A stretch of DNA of 64,000 nucleotides from Przewalskia tangutica (lineage: Eukaryota; Streptophyta; Magnoliopsida; Solanales; Solanaceae). The notes under the pieces are model-generated. The model was not told where the DNA came from. It did no database searches and saw only the letters and a list, made by a program, of their open reading frames with translations. Below, one piece after another: positions 43,534 through 53,147 of the stretch; position 1 is the stretch's first letter; the number at the start of each line of letters is the position of its first letter. Both the position numbers and the translations under genes were made by a program. Location of the stretch: positions 19,715,501-19,779,500 of the forward strand of contig CM056736.1 of assembly GCA_029844215.1 (NCBI GenBank), in the 5' to 3' direction.

Positions 43534-46294
43534 TCATGTTTTGGACTTCCTCTTCCTTGTCTTCAGTTTCTCTCTTATAACAAGAGTCTTGTTTGGTGGT
43601 TGATAAGGCATGTTGGTTGGCTGATTCATTGTAGTAGAATCACCAACAACTAAAAATTTTCTTGTTGGTGTAGCTAATCTTTGTTTCATTCTTTCAAGTA
43701 TCCTAATATTTGCCTCAGAAAATGACATTGGCCTTAATGATGGTTCTGGTTCTAGCATAGTGGTGGTGTTGCTGCATTGAGTTAGATATTCTTCTGGTTC
43801 TGCTGCCTGGAGCAAATCTGTGGTGCTGCTGCTTTTATACTTATCCCTTGCAAGTTGTTTCCCTTTACTAGCCTGCTATAAAAAAATTAAATTTGGATAT
43901 GTTACATTTTTTAAACTAACAACAAACAACATAAACATCTGAAAAGTAAGCTAGTGTAAGACATCAAACAACAGATGTAAGCTACTGTAAGACAACAACA
44001 CCAACAAACAGCAAACACAACTATGTACAGAGACTCAAACTTAGTTCCTGAGCTAGTGTAAGACAATACTACAGAGACTCATGTATGTATAGAGTGTTTA
44101 AAGTGTTATCTTAGCACATCCCCTTGCATTGTGTCCACTTTGATGGCATGTAGAACATGTAATAGGTTTTCCTTTCCTTGAAGCGGACCATTCACCTGGT
44201 ATTTCAAGTTTTCATTCCTCACTCTTCCTCTCTTAACTTTGGGGCGACCCACCATCTTACACATTTCTGGTGGTTCCATATTATGACTCTTTTCATATTT
44301 CCAGAATTTAGACCCTCTAACTGGTTGTAGTTTGTGTAAATAGATTGACAGGTAGGTTGATTTATTATAATATGGGTGAAAGGCTCCCTCAACAATATGA
44401 TTCTTGTTTCTATGCGTGTATGCTCTTATAGCATGATGACATGGGATTCCACTAAGTTCCCAAGTCCTACAACTATATTTCTTTGACATTAGATTGACAG
44501 TGTGTGTATCGGTTCCCTTAGACACTTCAAACCTATCATCACCACTGAAATGAACCTCACAATTTTCAGCAATAACCACAAAGTCCTTGTAAATCTCTAA
44601 TGTTGTAGGACTGTAGTCCGTAGCCCATTTATGCACTTGACTTTCACTGGCTACCAATATGTCCATTACCTACACAATTTTAAGGTGTTATTTCCGTGTG
44701 TTAAAACTAATTTGAAATGGTCAAGTGTTACCTTTAGTCTGATATCTTCAAGCATCTTGATAATTGGCATGTGCCTTGCCTCCAAAATCCACTTGTTAAA
44801 TGACTCTGTGATGTTGTTATCCACATTTTAATTCTTGCAAGATGTGTCGAAGTAGGCTCTAACCCAAGTCACAACTGGGTATGTTAATAAATTCTCAGCA
44901 GCGGACTGATCCATCTCACCTATAACCTTCAAATGGTCACAAAACTCTTCATGATAAGAGCTCCATGCACAATGCCACATCTTCTTCTTCTTCAATGCTT
45001 CATAACCACCCCATCTCTTCAACCAATTGTGCTCTATATATTTAGCACAAAATCTATACTTAGCTTCAGGTAATTTTGTCTGAATTGCATCAATTAAACC
45101 CTGCATATATACAACACATTTTCAGTTTTTTAGATTTTCATATTTCTAGTAAAATTCAGTATTAAGTTAATAAAAAATCAAGTAGCCATGAAACTTAAAT
45201 AAAAAATATTTTCTCTTTTGCATATCAGACATGAAGGTGATTTCTTGGCCTTGCTGCAGGTTTAGTGAATTCTTCAGTAATCCTAAAAACCAATTTTAAG
45301 TGACCTTATTCTATTTAGAGACTACTGCCCAGGCTAGTGGATAAAAATGGTTCATTGAATCTTGATCAACCGTTACCAACAGTTGCCCTTTAGCCTTTCC
45401 TTTCAAGAATGTGGCATCCAATCCTATGAAAGGTCTTAACCCGCCACTAAATTCATTCTTCATTGCATTAAAACATATATACATCCTTAGGAACTTTCGT
45501 ATTCCCGTTTCAAGTGCATCCCTAGATATGTTGATTACAACATCACTTTCAGGGTTGCTATTCCTCAATTCATTAGCGTAACTCTCTAACTTATTGTACT
45601 CATCATTGTAACTACCACTAAGTCTCCCAAAATCATTCTCTTGGTCCTCTTACACTGTTGATGACTAACATTAACATTAAAGGCGACTTTCAGTTCTGCC
45701 CTCATCTCTTTGACCTTCACTTTTGGATCATTTTGTAGCTTCTTTTGGAAATAATGAGTTATTGTATGACAATCTACTCTTTTGCATTCAAAGGTTGATT
45801 GACAATTGTTTTCATTGACCAATGTTTTAACTGAAACCCCGAGCCCACTCTTACATTTACAGATGGAACATTTAAAAGGACAGCCCTCAACACACTTGTA
45901 CGTAACCCTAGATTTGTCACTTTTCAACAATATCAACCTTTTATTTCCGGCCAAGGCATAAAGCTTCATAAACATTCTAGCCTCAAGGATATCTTTGAAA
46001 GACATTCTAGGGTAAATTGTTTTGAAATTCTCTAACTTAAGTGTAATCTCTCATCTATTTTGAAGTCTAATAAGCTCTAATTCTTCAATATCAAAATCTT
46101 CATCACTAGACTCATTACAAGAAGAGTTTAATGATTCATTGGCACTGTCACAGTCTGTGCCAGCCTCAACATCAATAGAATATGACTCAGAATGGTGTAC
46201 AATGTTATTCACATTCATCTACAACATCAACATCTAATTCACATTCATCTACAACATCAACATCTAATTCACATTCACCTACAAGTCTTACCAT
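43534..46294 (-). pseudogene. MULE1 MuDR-type transposase (multi-exon, several breaks)
   Basis: This enzyme would cut and move the element. The ATG at 46294 opens MVRLVGECELDVDVVDECE, with a 30-bp unit repeated at about 46214-46273, and an acidic stretch follows. The MuDR DNA-binding region is at 46005-45586 (SFKDILEARMFMKLYALAGN, VKTLVNENNCQSTFECKR). The DDE core has Asp in PFIGLDATFLKGKAKG (about 45417), Asp in ITFMSDMQK (about 45235) and Glu in NITESFNKWI (about 44808). The SWIM finger reads CRTWELSGIPCHHAIRAYTH (about 44420-44480). A CX2CX4HX4C knuckle (CSTCHQSGHNARGC) lies at about 44114-44156 in a shifted frame. A last exon (about 43874-43534) ends LKTRKRKSKT. Apparent introns include about 45107-45231. 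Stops and one- or two-base shifts are present, but all catalytic residues remain. Confidence 0.88.
46214..46273. repeat. 30-bp tandem repeat in the MULE1 transposase N-terminus
   Basis: Unit cattcatctacaacatcaac plus atctaattca, two full copies and a partial third. On the minus strand it codes for an acidic DVDVVDECEL unit. Confidence 0.85.
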
Positions 46295-46974
46295 GACACT
46301 GATCTGCAAAAAAAAAGACAACACTGGAGTACATAAATAAAGGTTAAATGAATGGAGGAATAAGTCAATAAATAAAGTTAAAGAAAAAAGGGAAACTTCA
46401 CATTAAACAACTAATAAACAGACAAAGGAAAACCTTCTCCAACATCAAATGGGACCACATAATAAACTAAAACCTTTACTGTAAATAAAGAGACATCCAA
46501 TGTCCCACTGGAAGAGACAACAATAATAAACATAACTTTAACCACTATCCCACTAGAAGAGACAAGCTGCATATTCAATGCAGATTTTAGACATCCAATA
46601 ATAAGCAAAACATGCACAGACAAACACCACTATTTATACCACTTTTTTCATAACAGATTCGAAAAATTCAGATAAACATGCACAATCAAATCTTCAAACA
46701 CCACAGAGTCGTCAAAATTCTAGGTTTGTAACATGGTAAAAAAAAAGTTGCAGAAATTCGAAAATCACAGAGACTTAGAACCATATAACAATCCATTAAC
46801 ACATAAAGTTAAGAAATTTCGAACCTTGAACGCGACTAGAAGAAGATTCAGACGAATTTTGCTTTGGATTCGGTTTTGGAACACTGAAATCGACGGGTGA
46901 ATCGCGGTGGGAGCTGAGGAATTTTGACGGGTTAGGGATTTTTTACGGTCTGGGGTTTCTCTGTGTTTTATGTT

Positions 46975-47147
46975 CATACGGGTCGGGTTTACTTTTATTG
47001 GGTCAGTGCACATGGCGTCCAGGTTGCGTCCATGTGGCGTCCACCTGTGCGGATCTGTTAATTTGGGGCAACTCCAACAAGTTTAATAACGGAAAGGGTA
47101 TATTTGTCCCCAAACTTTTAACGGAGGGGAAATATGACCATTTGCCC
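46975..47147 (-). repeat. Right TIR of MULE1
   Basis: Inverse of the left TIR. It contains ttacttttattgggtcagtg, ccacctgtgcggatctgtta and a small internal duplication (catggcgtcc, catgtggcgtcc) not present on the left. Confidence 0.85.
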
Positions 47148-47156
47148 TTAAAAAAT

Positions 47157-48090
47157 ACACATCTCAAGAGATGTAATCTTTCATGAGAAAGTGCTTCCCT
47201 TTGCCTTGACAAAAGATTCTGTTTATTTTCCTATTGTTCCTTTTAATAATGTTCCTCTTTCTGATTACTCTTATCCTAGTGTCATTTCTTCTCCATCTAA
47301 ACCTTCACCTCCTAGTCCTTCCTCACTTAATATAGATTGTGATAAAAGGAATGATTTTGATACACTTCCACCTCTATCACCAGGACCCGCATCATCTAAT
47401 TTACCTGCTATTTCATCATCTCACTCATCCCAACCAAATCATCAATCTGCTCAATCACACACAAACCATCAATCTACTCAATCACAACCACAATGTCCAG
47501 ACCCTACACTTACACTACCACCTAGAACTGATACTAGAAAGTTACACAGAACCTCTAAGTTACCCTCTTACTTAGATGACTATATTCATCCCTTACATCT
47601 TCCATCCTTATCATCTACTTCCACTATTTCATCCATTTCACTGAGTGCATTATTGTCCCATAAACATCACATTTCTCTTGATGATCTAGCATTTGATAGT
47701 CAGTATTTTGTAATAAATGTCACACATTATTGTGAGCCATCATCATATAAAGAACCAGTATTAGATAATGCTTGGCAAGCATCCATGACATAAGAATTCA
47801 TTGTATTACATCATAATAACAAATGGGATCTCATGCCTTTACTAGTTGGCAAGAAATTCATTGGATGTAGGTTGGTATATAAGATAAATAACAAAGCTGA
47901 TGGTAGTGTTGAGAGATTTAGAGCAATATTAGTTGTTAAGGGTTACACACAACATCATGACATAGACTATACAAAAATATTCTCCCCTGTAGTTAAAATA
48001 ACCACGGTTAGATCCTTCATTTATGTGGCTACTGAGAAACACTGGAACATTTTTCAACTAGATGTTAACAATGCATTTCTCGATTGAGAT
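47157..48090 (+). pseudogene. Cop3 integrase end, linker and reverse transcriptase start
   Basis: Directly after MULE1 the integrase C-terminus resumes with HISRDVIFHEKVLPF. A long Ser/Pro/His-rich linker follows (about 47280-47560; SSSHSSQPNHQSAQSHTNHQ). RT then begins: LDNAWQASMT (about 47760), a stop at 47791-47793, then LVGKKFIGCRLVYKINNKAD, VVKGYTQHHDIDYTKIFSPV and the first catalytic Asp segment FQLDVNNAFLD (about 48053-48085), with a stop just after. Codon order is normal for Copia; only the stops and the MULE break it. Confidence 0.85.
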
Positions 48091-49260
48091 TTTCATGAGG
48101 AGGTTTATATGGATGTCCCACCAGGTCTTGCCACACCAACCCGAAGCCTAGTTTACAAACTTAACAAGTCACTATATGGCCTAAAGCAAGCTAGTATGCA
48201 GTGGTATGAGAAACTGACAAGAGGCATTGAGTTCAAGAGGGTGCACTCATTCTCCATATGAATATTCTTTATTTCATAGAAAAAGAGGTACATTAATTGT
48301 TTTTGTAGTTGTCTAGGTGTATGACATATTATTAATAGGAACTGACATTGATGAAATTACTCACCTTAAGAGTTTATTGCACCATCAGTTTAAGATCAAT
48401 GATCTTGAAAGATTGCATTATTTTCTAGGCTTTGAAGTGCTATACAAGTCAGATGGTATACTCATTTCTTAGAAAAAAATTGTCATGGACCTTCTCAAGG
48501 AATTTAATTGTACTGATGTTTCACCATTATCTTCTCCACTTGATCCTAACATCAAGCTTAGAGCAAATGAAGGAAAATCTCTGACTGATCCCACCTACTA
48601 CAGAAAATTAGTTGGCAAATTAAATTTTCTTACAAATACTAAACATTGTCTATGGAGTACAACACTTGAGTCAATATATGTAGGATCCTAGAGAGCCCCA
48701 TCTCAATGCTGCTTTTCACATGCTTAGATACCTTAAGAAGGATCACAGTTTGGGAGTATTCATGTCCTCCTCTCCCGGCTATACAGTCCAAGCCTTTTGT
48801 GACTCTGACTAGACATCATTCCCTGATTCTAGGAAGTCTGTCACTGGGTATATTATTTTACTGGGAAACAGTCTTGTCATTTGGAACTTGGAAGTCCAAT
48901 AAGCAAGAAATCATCTCCCTTTTATATTCTGAGGCTGAATACATATCACTTAGGAAGTTAGTATGAGAATTGGTTTGGTTACATAGTTTGTTTGACGAGT
49001 TGACAGTGCCCTTTCATGGTCCATTTCAATTTACTGTGATAGCCAATCAACCCTTCACATTGCTAGAAACCCAGTCTTTCATGAAAAGACAAAGCACATT
49101 AAGGTGGATTGTCATTTTGTCAGAACTAAGCTTCAAGAAGGTCTGATTTCTCTGCATCATATTTGCACTGACAGTTAACTTACAGACATTCTCACTAAGT
49201 CACTTACTGGAGTGAAGCATGCAGCTGTTTTGACCAAGTTGGTTGTGTTTACCTCACCTC
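48091..49260 (+). pseudogene. Cop3 reverse transcriptase end and RNase H
   Basis: RT continues in mixed frames: EVYMDVPPGLATPTRSLVYK, LNKSLYGLKQASMQWYEKL (about 48148-48216), and the catalytic box read as V-stop-VYDILLIGT near 48307-48340. The expected YVDD has a stop for Tyr and Tyr for the first Asp. RNase H traces follow: YYRKLVGKLNFLTNTK (about 48597), a CDSD-like segment with a stop near 48800, SNKQEIISLLYSEAEYISL (about 48897-48953), and KTKHIKVDCHFVRTKLQEGL (about 49087-49145). The PPT ttgaggggggta follows. Confidence 0.82.
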
Positions 49261-49274
49261 CAACTTGAGGGGGG

Positions 49275-49594
49275 TATTAAGATTATTTAATTCTGTGTAT
49301 TAATTCTATGTATTCCATTTATTATTAGTTAGTTAATTACACAGTCAGCAGTTAGTTAGTAGTTAAGTAGAGTTAGTTAGTTAGTTGACTTAACAATTGT
49401 ACATAGCTTGTAGGTTGTTAGGATTAGTTTTAGATATTTTCATTTGCAGTGTATAAGTACTGACTTTCCTCATCCAGTTTTCATAATAGAAAAGAGAATC
49501 GTTTTCTCCCAATCTGATGTCTTCTTCTCCAAGCTTCCATCATTGTTGGTGAAGCTTGTGTCTCTTCATAAATCTGTCATTGTAGAGCTTTACA
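49275..49594 (+). repeat. 3' LTR of Cop3
   Basis: 320 bp, TATTAAGATTATTTAATTC... to ...TGTAGAGCTTTACA, followed by the TSD CCACT. Uninterrupted reference for the split 5' LTR. Confidence 0.88.
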
Positions 49595-49599
49595 CCACT

Positions 49600-50017
49600 A
49601 TTTCTGTAAAAGTAAGGGATGATTAATTCTCTAATATAATTACGGGGTGCTAAATCCAATTAACTTAAACCCTTAATTAATTGTAAGTACCTATTATTTA
49701 ACTAACTATCCTCTTAAAGTTTCTCTCTCATTTTCTATTGGGCAAATTCAATTAATGAGCACTTGTCAACAGAAAGAATAACAAAATGAAAGTTAAACGA
49801 ATAATAATATCACAAGATTCGTATACTACCAATAGACCCTTGATTGCGGAGCTTAGTTACAACTTACAACTCATGGCAGGAATTATAGAACAAATATCAA
49901 CTAGAAATAACGACACAGAGAAAAAAGATTTGTAACGCTTGAATCTTCAGTGTTGGAATAACTTTCTTCCAATTCATAATGTATTTATTTTAACTTATAT
50001 ATAGAAGCGTGAGTAAG
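49600..50017. other. AT-rich DNA right of Cop3
   Basis: No ORF, tRNA or terminal repeat recognised. Confidence 0.5.
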
Positions 50018-50320
50018 AGCCCGTTTGGTACAACTTATTAAAAATAGTTTTTAAAAGTAGAGTTTTTTATCAAAAAGTTGTTACGTGTTTGATTGTTAAT
50101 AAAAAAATATTTTTGACTTAAAAATTATCAAAATCAAAAGAGATTTTGCTTTTACTTCCAAAAGCCCAAAATTTAAGCTTTTAAAAATAGAGGTCAAAAG
50201 TATTTTTGAAAGTAAAAAACACTTTTTCAATTTACGGTCAAACATTCAAAAAGAAAGGCCAAAAATATTTTTTACCTTCTAAACGTACTTTTGGTATTTC
50301 CAAAAGCTAAAAGGCACTAA
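50018..50320. mobile_element. Possible MITE (gcccgtttggtac type)
   Basis: It begins agcccgtttggtacaactta and ends with a region rich in ccaaaagcta. The interior is AT-rich with self-complementary aaagtagag/ctttttac-like stretches. I cannot define both ends, so the call rests mainly on the typical start. Confidence 0.35.
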
Positions 50321-50573
50321 AAGTGGCTGCATCGATATGTTAGCTTCATGGAATTCAACTCAACTTTAAGGGCAATTATGTCATTTTAACTATCTATACA
50401 AACTTACATGTCATCTAATGCATCAATTTGAATTGCCACCTCTTTATTTGTGCATTTGACCTTTTAAATGCACTACTCACGTCCACTATAAAATTAACAA
50501 GAACCTAAAATGGAGGAGTCATACACAACAGCACTTAGTTCATATTTCATAAGTTCATATTATATTCTTTAAC

Positions 50574-50857
50574 GGCTCGTTTGGTACATCGTACTGGACT
50601 ATACTTTATTGGACTGGATTATACTGTATTTGACTGGACTGTATTAAAATATAATAGACGATATCAAAGTATTAATATATAATGAATTGTATTTTTATTT
50701 TTATTTTTAGTACAGTCCGGGGAAGACTCACCTGTTAGATAGATCTCAAAAATAGCAGTTGGACTGTACTAAAATAGTACAGTCCAGTGCGGCTGAAAAC
50801 GTCCACCAAACACTGTATTATTATTTTTTCCAGTACAGTAACGTACCAAACGTTTCC
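50574..50857. mobile_element. hAT-like MITE (cgtttggtac termini)
   Basis: The left end ggctcgtttggtacatcgta and the right end, read in reverse, ggaaacgtttggtacgttac form an imperfect inverted repeat. Inside, gtacagtcc and its inverse recur, so the whole can fold on itself. The flanks (tctttaac, taaatggc) do not give a clean 8-bp duplication. Confidence 0.65.
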
Positions 50858-52212
50858 TAAATGGCCATTAAACACATAAATTAGGGTTGGCTTACTATGC
50901 ATTCTTATCAAGTTAACTGAGCTAATTAACTTTTCAATGGTGTATAAATTTGTATATAGAATATTTAAAAATTTTGAAATAAGATTTATATATCTGAAAA
51001 TTACATAAAAAGTAATATAAATTATAATAATTGACAGCTCAAATATCTAAAATGTGTTTTGACTAATATTTTAAGATGTATTTTTTCACTAAAGTGATAT
51101 GTGAAAAATTGTAACTTATAGTATTTTTCGTATAGTTTTCGAAAATTAAAATTTTAAAGTAATCTAATCTGATTTAGTTCCAAAAATAACATATTAACTC
51201 TTGAGAACTGAAACATTCTAAACGGCGGAAGTAGTGAATTACCACGATATTTAAATTATGTGACTATTTTTCAAAATTTGTGCAAACTAATTAAAAAAAT
51301 TCATTGGACTTAGCCATATTAATTTATAGTTAGCCTGCTTACTTTTAATTTGGGATACACGAGCTCCCTAACCATATAAAATATATACAATTATACAGTT
51401 ACAAATAGTTTAGGACATTAAATTATGATAATAAGTTTATATTTTTTATTTTTTTTTATTAAATTCGTAGAAACATAGGAAAAAAGACAAAACGTATCAA
51501 TGAAATTTGAACCCTCCATTTCAAGTTTTCAACTACGAGTTCACTAATTAAGCTAGTGTTGAATCTGTTAGTTTGTACATGAAATTTAGGACTGTATACC
51601 AAATTAAATGCTATTTGAATAAAAAATTGCACGATTTTTCCTTTTAAATTTTGTCCCTCAAATAAAATTTATACCATCTGGGCATAAGTTCTTTATAGGA
51701 TTCAGCCGGGGGAATATCAAGAATTTCTAGACAATGGGTGCACCACTAAAAAAAATGTATTTAAGTGTGATCTCTAGTCCTCCAAGTAACTAACTCAACT
51801 TTCAACCAATGCACTATTTAGCCTTCTTGGAGTATGGGTTCGAGCAGTTAATTTTATACCAATTTAAAAAATATATATAAATAAAAAGACGAGTTTTATG
51901 GGAGACCATGATTTCACGTGCCCAAAAATTCAAAAAATTGTGTGGATTTCCCTTCATACGGGTTGGTCTTTAATTTTTGTCCCTCAATTCGCTGGTATTT
52001 AAATTTTGCCCCTACTTCTCATTTAATAAAAATGTGTGGACCAAAATACCCTTTAGTCGCGGATCTACTAAATCAGAGATTCTGGGTTCGAATCCCAGCA
52101 CATCCAAAAAAAGAAAAAGAAGTCGCAAGGTAAAATTTTCATAGAAATTATGCTTATTCTGTAAACGTGTGCAACATAGTGTGTATAGTCAAAGTAACAA
52201 TATTCTCTACCC
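50858..52212. other. AT-rich intergenic stretch
   Basis: About 1.35 kb with no coding potential that I can support. It contains two similar short units (ttttgtccctcaaataaaat near 51651 and ttttgtccctcaattcgctg near 51974) and the tRNA-like segment listed separately. Confidence 0.5.
52046..52105 (+). other. tRNA-like B-box segment, possible SINE or tRNA fragment
   Basis: tctgggttcgaatcccagc at 52081-52099 is a perfect T-arm: 5-bp stem ctggg/cccag around the conserved ttcgaat loop. A short A-rich tail follows. I do not see a full cloverleaf or a clear A box, so this is not called as a tRNA gene. Confidence 0.4.
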
Positions 52213-52379
52213 ATAATTAGAATATTTTCATATATTGTGTAAATATAATTATGGTAAGACTAAGATTCCTCTTGTGAGTTGGTTTAGGATTCCTATTGTA
52301 AAATAGATGAATATTGTACACTATATATACTTTGATATTAATGAGAAGACTCCTCAAGGGAGATTAATATCATCTTACA
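52213..52379 (+). repeat. 5' LTR of Cop5
   Basis: It ends ATATCATCTTACA directly before the PBS. The start near taattagaatattttcat is estimated, since no second LTR is in the window to align. A TATA-like tatatatactttg is at 52323-52335. Confidence 0.6.
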
Positions 52380-52392
52380 TGGTATCAAGAGC
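52380..52392 (+). promoter_or_regulatory. Primer binding site of Cop5 (initiator tRNA-Met)
   Basis: TGGTATCAAGAGC directly after the LTR end TTACA. Confidence 0.85.
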
Positions 52393-52523
52393 CTAACACA
52401 AAACCCTAGAATTTTTTTGTGAGCAGCCACCGCCAGCCCCCCCTCTCGGGCAGTTCCACCACGGTGTCGTCTCTTCTCCTCCCAAAATTCTTGGTTTTTC
52501 TTCTTATTTCCTCTCTTCTCTAA

Positions 52524-53147
52524 ATGGATACTCAGGATTCCTCCAATACATCTGACACTTCTACCTCCACAAATTCCACCACCACGTCGTCATCCTCTTT
52601 TCATCCCGCCCTAACTGTTACCAACATCAAGAATTATATTCTCATTCTTCTTGATCAAGAAAACAATCAGTATTCTCCTTGGGTTAAATTATTTCGTAAT
52701 CACGCATGTCTCTATAACGTGCTTGACCACATCGACGACACTATTTCGCGCCCTCCGGAGGTTGATGAGTCTACTTGGCGTCATCTAGATGTCGGCGTCA
52801 AACAGTGGATTTATGGTAGTATTTCTCAGGATCTTCTTCTCACTATCATGAAATCTGGCGCCACAGCCCGTGATTTATGGAACCGTTTGGAGGAAATCTT
52901 TCAAGATAACAACCACACTCGTGCGGTGTATTTGGAGGAACAATTTAATAATACACGCCTTGAAAATTTCTCTAACATGACTTAATACTGCAGACAGTTG
53001 AAATTACTGGCGGATCAACTCTCCAATGTCGACACGCCTGTCTCTGACACTAAGATGGTGTTGCAATTGATTGCAGGTCTTCCCAAAGGTGACTATGATA
53101 TGTTAGTCACCATGATTCAACAGGCAGATACACATCCCAGTTTTAAC
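52524..53147 (+). pseudogene. Cop5 gag
   Basis: The ATG at 52524 opens MDTQDSSNTSDTSTSTNSTT, a Ser/Thr-rich start. The UBN2-type gag core follows: NIKNYILILLDQENNQYSPW, VKQWIYGSISQDLLLTIMKS, ARDLWNRLEEIFQDNNHTRA. One TAA at 52983-52985 interrupts it, then the frame continues with LKLLADQLSNVDTPVSD, MVLQLIAGLPKGDYDMLVTM to 53147, where the hAT left end begins. The zinc knuckle is missing. Confidence 0.88.

Larger units (their letters stand above)
42068..47147 (-). mobile_element. MULE1: Mutator-like DNA transposon with long TIRs and two genes
   Basis: The 5080-bp element has terminal inverted repeats of roughly 175 bp (42068-42244 and about 46975-47147), starting gggaaaatagtcatatt on the left and gggcaaatggtcatattt on the right read inward. 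The flanking 9-mers attaaaaat (42059-42067) and ttaaaaaat (47148-47156) are an imperfect 9-bp duplication. The Cop3 integrase frame resumes across it. It carries a transposase on the minus strand and a small GRF zinc-finger gene on the plus strand. Confidence 0.92.
34318..49594 (+). mobile_element. Cop3: Copia element carrying a MITE, a Copia and a MULE
   Basis: The 5' LTR is 34318-39841 (split by insertions) and the 3' LTR 49275-49594. The TSD CCACT is at 34313-34317 and 49595-49599. A tRNA-Met-like PBS is at 39842-39853 and a PPT (ttgaggggggta) at 49265-49276. Without insertions the element is about 5.0 kb. Both LTRs start TA (TATTGAGATT and TATTAAGATT) rather than TG. Coding is heavily degraded, so this is one of the older layers. 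Confidence 0.88.

Noticed and set aside
47191..47793. 200-codon Ser/Pro/His-rich frame as an independent gene
   Set aside because: It is the integrase-RT linker of Cop3, continuous with integrase on one side and RT on the other.
53140..53147. gttttaac before the hAT left end and again at about 57336 as a possible 8-bp duplication
   Set aside because: The second copy is inside the Cop5 RT reading frame with no transposon end beside it; chance match.
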